Origin: Dysgonomonas sp. 25
GTDB taxonomy: Bacteria > Bacteroidota > Bacteroidia > Bacteroidales > Dysgonomonadaceae
DNA length: 64,000 nt
NCBI RefSeq assembly: GCF_010501075.1
Contig: NZ_QVMN01000001.1
Span: forward strand, 186,001-250,000
Direction of reading: 5' to 3'
Below are positions 60,376-64,000 of this stretch, in pieces. The notes under the pieces were generated by a model. The model was not told the origin of the DNA. It saw only the letters and a program-made list of their open reading frames with translations, and ran no database searches. Made by a program: the position numbers and the translations under genes. The first letter of the stretch is position 1. Every line of letters begins with the position of its first letter.

Positions 60376-62457
60376 ATGATAGCAGTAATAGCAGAAAAAC
60401 CCAGTGTGGCAAGGGATATAGCCACCGTACTGGGTGCAACGCAAAAGAATGATGGGAACATTTCAGGTAACGGATACATCGTTACCTGGGCGTTCGGTCA
60501 TTTGGTAGGACTTGCCATGCCTGATGCCTACGGAATCGAAAACTTCAGGCGGGAAAATTTACCCATACTACCGCAGTCGTTCCAGCTTATTCCCCGTCAG
60601 GTAAAAACCGACAAAGGATATAAGCCTGATAGCGGAACGGTTAAGCAACTCAAGGTTATCAAAGAAGTATTCGACCAGTGCGATAAGATTATCGTTGCGA
60701 CTGATGCCGGAAGGGAAGGTGAACTGATATTTAGGTATATCTACCAATATCTTGAGTGCCGGAAACCTTTCGTCCGCTTATGGATAAGCAGCCTGACGGA
60801 TAAAGCCATTCGGGACGGATTGCAGAATCTCAAGAACGGGACAATGTACGATAACCTTTTCCGGTCGGCAAAGGCAAGAAGCGAAGCAGATTGGCTTATC
60901 GGTATTAATGCTTCCCAAGCGTTAAGTATAGCTGCCGGAAGGGGGACATATTCTTTGGGACGGGTACAGACACCCACGCTGGCGATGATATGTTCCCGTT
61001 ATCTTGAGAACAAGAACTTCGTTCCACAGAAATATTGGCAACTGAAATTACAAACCGGGAAAGACAGCATCGAGTTGTCAGCCCTTTCAGAAGAAAAATT
61101 CGGTAGCCAGCAACCTGCCATCGACAAGCTGCAAATAATAAAGGATAGCGGTCAGGTGCAGGTTAAATCGGTGGAATGTAAGGAAGTGAACCAAGAACCA
61201 CCGCTTTTGTATGACCTTACCACCTTGCAGAAGGAAGCCAATACAAAACTTAATTTCTCCGCAGATAAAACGCTGTCTATTGCACAAAAACTGTATGAAG
61301 GTAAGCTGATTTCATACCCCCGAACCGGAAGCCGTTATATATCACAGGACGTTTTCGATGAAATACTGGAACGTATTTCCCTGCTGGAAACTTACGACCG
61401 GTTTGCCGGCTATGCAAAGTCAATGAAAGGTAGCAGCCTGAACCGCCGAACAGTAGATAATAAAAAAGTTACAGACCATCACGCTTTGATTATAACCGAG
61501 AATAAGCCGGGCAGTTTACAGGCGGACGAACAGGCTATATACGAACTGATTGCCGGAAGGATGCTGGAAGCTTTTTCGGAAAAGTGTGTCAAGGAAGTTA
61601 CTTCAATTTCTCTCACCAGTGGCGAGAGTATTTTTGCAGTGAAAGGAACAGTAATAAAGTCTGCTGGATGGCGGGCTGTTTTCAACGCCCAAGAAGAAGG
61701 CGAAGAAAATACCGTTTTGCCAGCACTAAAAGAAAATGAGAATTTACCCCTCTCCGATATTGAGTTGCTGGAAAAGCAGACTAAGCCTAAACCGTTACAT
61801 ACGGAAAGTTCGTTGCTATCGGCTATGGAGAACGCTGGGAAAGAACTGGAAGATGCCGAACTGAAAGCCAGTATGAAGGATTCCGGTATCGGTACGCCAG
61901 CGACACGGGCTGCGATTATTGAAACTCTCTTTACCCGCCAGTATATTATCCGGGAGAAAAAAGCCCTTGTACCGACCGAAAAGGGACTGGCGGTTTACGA
62001 TATAGTCCGGGACAAAAAAATCGCAGACGTGGAAATGACTGGTATGTGGGAAAACGCACTATCCAAGATTGAAAGCGGGGAAATGAATCCCGACACCTTC
62101 CATAAAAGCACAGAAGTTCATGCTTCACAGATAACCAGCGAACTTTTAGGGGTACAGCTCACCTTATCAACGCAGCAGGATTTAATCTGCCCGAAATGCG
62201 GGACAGGTCGGATCCTGCTGTATCCGAAAGTGGCAAAGTGTGATAATATTGATTGCGGGCTGGTTATCTTCCGAAACAAAAGCGATAAGCAATTAACGGA
62301 TAAGCAGGTAACGGAACTGGTAACAGCGAAGAAAACAGGAGTGATAAAAGGTTTTAAGAGCAAAGCCGGAAAGCCCTTCGATGCTTCACTGGCTTTTGAC
62401 GACCAGTTCAATGTGGTATTCGTTTTCCCTGAAAAGAAAGGGAAATCAAGGAAATAA
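60376..62457 (+). CDS. topB: DNA topoisomerase III
   Basis: A 693-residue type IA topoisomerase of the element-borne TopB group. The Toprim domain begins MIAVIAEKPSVARDIA and holds ATDAGREGEL (108-117) with the metal-binding acids. The active-site Tyr is Tyr314 in LISYPRTGSRYIS. A C-terminal zinc finger has CPKCG and CDNIDCG (about residues 600-635). It relaxes and decatenates single-stranded DNA and probably helps processing of the transferred strand or excision intermediates. It follows the DUF3945 gene closely and ends in a terminator. Confidence 0.96.
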   Translation: MIAVIAEKPSVARDIATVLGATQKNDGNISGNGYIVTWAFGHLVGLAMPDAYGIENFRRENLPILPQSFQLIPRQVKTDKGYKPDSGTVKQLKVIKEVFDQCDKIIVATDAGREGELIFRYIYQYLECRKPFVRLWISSLTDKAIRDGLQNLKNGTMYDNLFRSAKARSEADWLIGINASQALSIAAGRGTYSLGRVQTPTLAMICSRYLENKNFVPQKYWQLKLQTGKDSIELSALSEEKFGSQQPAIDKLQIIKDSGQVQVKSVECKEVNQEPPLLYDLTTLQKEANTKLNFSADKTLSIAQKLYEGKLISYPRTGSRYISQDVFDEILERISLLETYDRFAGYAKSMKGSSLNRRTVDNKKVTDHHALIITENKPGSLQADEQAIYELIAGRMLEAFSEKCVKEVTSISLTSGESIFAVKGTVIKSAGWRAVFNAQEEGEENTVLPALKENENLPLSDIELLEKQTKPKPLHTESSLLSAMENAGKELEDAELKASMKDSGIGTPATRAAIIETLFTRQYIIREKKALVPTEKGLAVYDIVRDKKIADVEMTGMWENALSKIESGEMNPDTFHKSTEVHASQITSELLGVQLTLSTQQDLICPKCGTGRILLYPKVAKCDNIDCGLVIFRNKSDKQLTDKQVTELVTAKKTGVIKGFKSKAGKPFDASLAFDDQFNVVFVFPEKKGKSRK

Positions 62458-62517
62458 TCTGAAATTCCGTATCTTTACCACAGAAAATTCCATTATGAAT
62501 AGATTTTATGCTATCCG

Positions 62518-62538
62518 TAATTGAGGATTTTTGTGGTT
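62518..62538 (+). repeat. Short dispersed motif, copy after topB
   Basis: TAATTGAGGATTTTTGTGGTT repeats the right half of the tra-operon repeats. An inverted, degenerate copy lies at 62477-62497, so the two could form a stem. Confidence 0.6.
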
Positions 62539-62539
62539 A

Positions 62540-62567
62540 GCACCCGGTGGGGACACTGGGTGCTTTT
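62540..62567 (+). terminator. Terminator after topB
   Basis: GCACCCGGTG (62540-62549) pairs with CACTGGGTGC (62554-62563), with one G-U pair, followed by TTTTC. Confidence 0.8.
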
Positions 62568-63094
62568 CAATTTAATTCATGCCTAAAATGATATGTCGCA
62601 CATAATATCCCACCATCCAGTGAATGACAATCTGATAATTCCCATTCTGAACCGATTGTTCTTCCGATAAAAGAAACACCTTCGCCCAACATGATAGGAA
62701 CAGTGTAAATTGTCAATTCATCCAGCAGTTGAGTATTGATTAAAGATGTGATAAGTTTACCGCCCCCAATAACTACCAAATTGGATTCTGTTTCTTTTTT
62801 TAGTCCCTGAATAACATCAAAAGGATTGTCGGTTATGAAAGATAAATACTCTTCCTGAATAGTATTTATGGGAGTATTTGCGACAACAAAAGTCTTTTTA
62901 CTTTTGTATGGCCAACCACCCCACCGTTCAAAAATAAAATTATAGGTATTTGTGCCGGAAATCAGCATTTCTGCGGAACTATATACTTTGCTGATAGATT
63001 CTTTTACTTCTTTTGTAATCCAGTCAATTTCACCATCCTTACGAGCAATAAACCCGTCAAGAGATACAACTATTTGCGCTTTTAAAATTCCCAT
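62567..63094 (-). CDS. Dihydrofolate-reductase-fold protein (RibD C-terminal family)
   Basis: A 175-residue protein with the DHFR-like fold of the RibD C-terminal domain family: AQIVVSLDGFIARKDGEIDW at the start, GTNTYNFIFERWGGWPY, and VIGGGKLITSLINTQLLDELTIYTVPIMLGEG near the nucleotide-binding site. Such proteins reduce various substrates with NADPH. Similarity to true folate enzymes is low, so I do not infer trimethoprim resistance. It is accessory cargo between topB and a helix-turn-helix gene, with a -7 element on its strand at 63362-63369. Confidence 0.82.
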   Translation of the reverse strand: MGILKAQIVVSLDGFIARKDGEIDWITKEVKESISKVYSSAEMLISGTNTYNFIFERWGGWPYKSKKTFVVANTPINTIQEEYLSFITDNPFDVIQGLKKETESNLVVIGGGKLITSLINTQLLDELTIYTVPIMLGEGVSFIGRTIGSEWELSDCHSLDGGILCATYHFRHELN

Positions 63095-63399
63095 ATCAAT
63101 AGGTATTAAACAGTTATTAAACTGTTCGCCAGCCCATCAAAAAGAAGCGTGGAACTCACACTGCTCCGATACGAGGTACTGGCATACCTAAGAATAGAAG
63201 ACAGGCAAGCCCACGCTATACAACGATAGCATAGACATTGCACAGTAGTCCCTATTCTTTTGAAAATTGCCAGTTTTCGTATCGAGACGTTCTGCGAACG
63301 TTATGTTATATATCAATACTGAAAGATTAACTTTCAGCTTTTTATCTCAAATTTTCCTCTGCAAAGATACTGAAAGTCGGTGATATAAGCTATTATTTT
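63095..63399. other. Structured intergenic region without genes
   Basis: No open frame is convincing. On the plus strand CTGAAAG (63319-63325) pairs with CTTTCAG (63331-63337), followed by CTTTTTA, a terminator-like hairpin. An inverted repeat ACGTTC/GAACGT flanks GCA near 63290. The minus strand has a -7 element at 63362-63369. The 260-base leader this gives to the DHFR-fold gene is unusually long and may carry an unrecognised regulatory structure. Confidence 0.5.
63362..63369 (-). promoter_or_regulatory. -7 element upstream of the DHFR-fold gene
   Basis: The minus strand reads TATCTTTG, a full consensus match, about 270 bases before the start codon at 63094. Confidence 0.5.
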
Positions 63400-63678
63400 T
63401 TACAGTTTCTCCCGAATCAACTTATGTACATCGGTGGCTTTATAATAGCATCGACCATCATCCAGTTTTATATAGGGCAGGATACCTTTTTTCCGATAAC
63501 GCTGGAGTGTGCGAAGGCTAACTTTCAAGAGAAACATCAAATCCTGATTATCCAAAAGCTGTTCACCATCCAAACAATTACGCTGGGTTGTCAATCGGTC
63601 GATTTTCTTTTCGGTCATATCGAACCTATCCATTATACGTTCCATCCAAGCGATGAATGTTTCTCTATCTATATTCAT
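63400..63678 (-). CDS. Helix-turn-helix (excisionase-like) DNA-binding protein
   Basis: A 92-residue protein with an N-terminal coiled-coil-like stretch (FIAWMERIMDRFDMTEKKIDRL) and a C-terminal winged-helix domain. The segment LLDNQDLMFLLKVSLRTLQRYRKKGILPYIKLDDGRCYYKATDV has the pattern of MerR/excisionase-like domains found in many Bacteroidetes elements. It may act in excision or transcription control. It is 12 bases downstream of the partial gene on the same strand. Confidence 0.82.
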   Translation of the reverse strand: MNIDRETFIAWMERIMDRFDMTEKKIDRLTTQRNCLDGEQLLDNQDLMFLLKVSLRTLQRYRKKGILPYIKLDDGRCYYKATDVHKLIREKL

Positions 63679-63690
63679 AACAATAACCGA

Positions 63691-64000
63691 TTAAAAATGA
63701 CCTTTGATAAAATAACTCTGATTTGAAGGGTCTTTAATGATAATTTCCTTCTCCCGCATAAAGCGTATATAACTTTTCGCCGTGCGTTCCTTTACATCCA
63801 TAATCTGCTGTATCTGTTCGCACAGGTCTATATAAGTGATAAATGTTTGCTGGTCGAACACTTCACGGGCTACGCTTACCAGTTCTTTTTCTTTCCGCTT
63901 CTCTTTTTCTTCACGGGGCTTTTCACCACGATATAGGTGCATCCCGGTTTCCTTATCCCAAGAAAAAAGCATTAATGGAACATCCAACGGGCTGCCTTCC
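63691..64000 (-). CDS. 3' part of a gene that continues beyond the window
   Basis: The minus-strand frame stays open from 63691 to the right edge, reading EGSPLDVPLMLFSWDKETG at its left-most visible part. The TTG at 63987 is not a convincing start, so the gene is truncated by the window. The visible 100 residues contain a charged linker (GEKPREEKEKRKEKEL) and a helical end (TYIDLCEQIQQIMDVKERTAKSYIRFMREKEIIIKD) resembling a winged helix. Its position suggests a replication or helicase-type protein of the element, but I do not recognise it with certainty. Confidence 0.5.
   Translation of the reverse strand, partial: EGSPLDVPLMLFSWDKETGMHLYRGEKPREEKEKRKEKELVSVAREVFDQQTFITYIDLCEQIQQIMDVKERTAKSYIRFMREKEIIIKDPSNQSYFIKGHF

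Larger units (their letters stand above)
32644..64000. mobile_element. CTnDOT-type integrative and conjugative element (right end outside the window)
   Basis: The element starts at the 3' end of tRNA-Ser(UGA), with a tyrosine recombinase 275 bases downstream. It continues through ardA, a leftward tra operon, rightward mobABC, an inserted restriction-modification island, a DUF3945 protein and topB. The gene set and order are those of Bacteroidetes conjugative transposons. The likely crossover core is in the tRNA 3' end (about 32621-32643). A second copy of that sequence should mark the other end but is not in the window. Confidence 0.88.

Noticed and set aside
62567-63094. Trimethoprim-resistance dihydrofolate reductase
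   Set aside because: The sequence is of the RibD C-terminal-like branch and lacks the conserved features of DfrA-type enzymes as far as I can see, so a resistance claim is not supported.

Overview
The window is from a member of the Bacteroidota, most likely the order Bacteroidales. Three things point there. Several genes carry the Bacteroidetes-type -7 promoter element TAnnTTTG (for example at 12779, 26529, 28798, 32512 and 54214). The conjugation genes are of the CTnDOT/Tra type. The lipoproteins, the AspT/AspD pair and the DUF486, DUF3872 and DUF4138 proteins are those of this group. The genus cannot be fixed from the sequence alone.

Positions 1 to about 32643 are chromosome. The order is: a polysaccharide deacetylase, a DJ-1/PfpI protein, a Gfo/Idh/MocA oxidoreductase and a DUF486 protein (64-2932); an aspartate/asparagine unit of aspT, aspD, periplasmic asparaginase and an outer-membrane porin (3040-8642), closed by a terminator; pyrG and yidC; glutamate synthase gltB and gltD; a CPA2 cation:proton antiporter followed by a TPR protein; a phosphohexomutase; a monooxygenase-fold lipoprotein; rfbA-rfbC with a GH25 lysozyme; an S41 protease; a leftward pair of rsmI and a coiled-coil lipoprotein; a possible small RNA (about 32258-32412); and tRNA-Ser(UGA) at 32559-32643.

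From the 3' end of the tRNA-Ser gene to the right edge lies an integrative and conjugative element (ICE) whose far end is outside the window. It begins with a tyrosine recombinase (32918), an ORF6N protein, a CDF metal transporter and an ardA operon. One cargo gene of unknown function sits between two strong inverted-repeat terminators. The transfer operon runs leftward (49807 to 38092) and encodes a ParA protein, DUF3408, TraD, E, F, G, DUF3876, I, J, K, L, M, N, O and Q. A highly structured intergenic region (49808-50419), the likely oriT, separates it from rightward mobA-mobB-mobC. An AT-rich restriction-modification island (about 54139-58690) follows. It holds a C-protein-like regulator and an HNH endonuclease facing two adenine methyltransferases that have their own second regulator. 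The backbone then resumes with a DUF4099/DUF3945 protein and topB, a DHFR-fold protein, a helix-turn-helix protein and the 3' part of a gene that runs off the window.

Together the ICE genes provide integration, DNA processing (MobA/B, TopB), coupling (MobC), a VirB-like type IV secretion channel (TraG ATPase, TraJ VirB6-like, TraM VirB10-like, TraN VirB9-like), evasion of host restriction (ArdA) and its own restriction-modification system. The parts that most deserve checking are the two-regulator restriction-modification island with a candidate C-box at its promoter, the insulated cargo gene, the oriT candidate, the candidate sRNA beside the tRNA, and the short dispersed repeats inside and outside the ICE.
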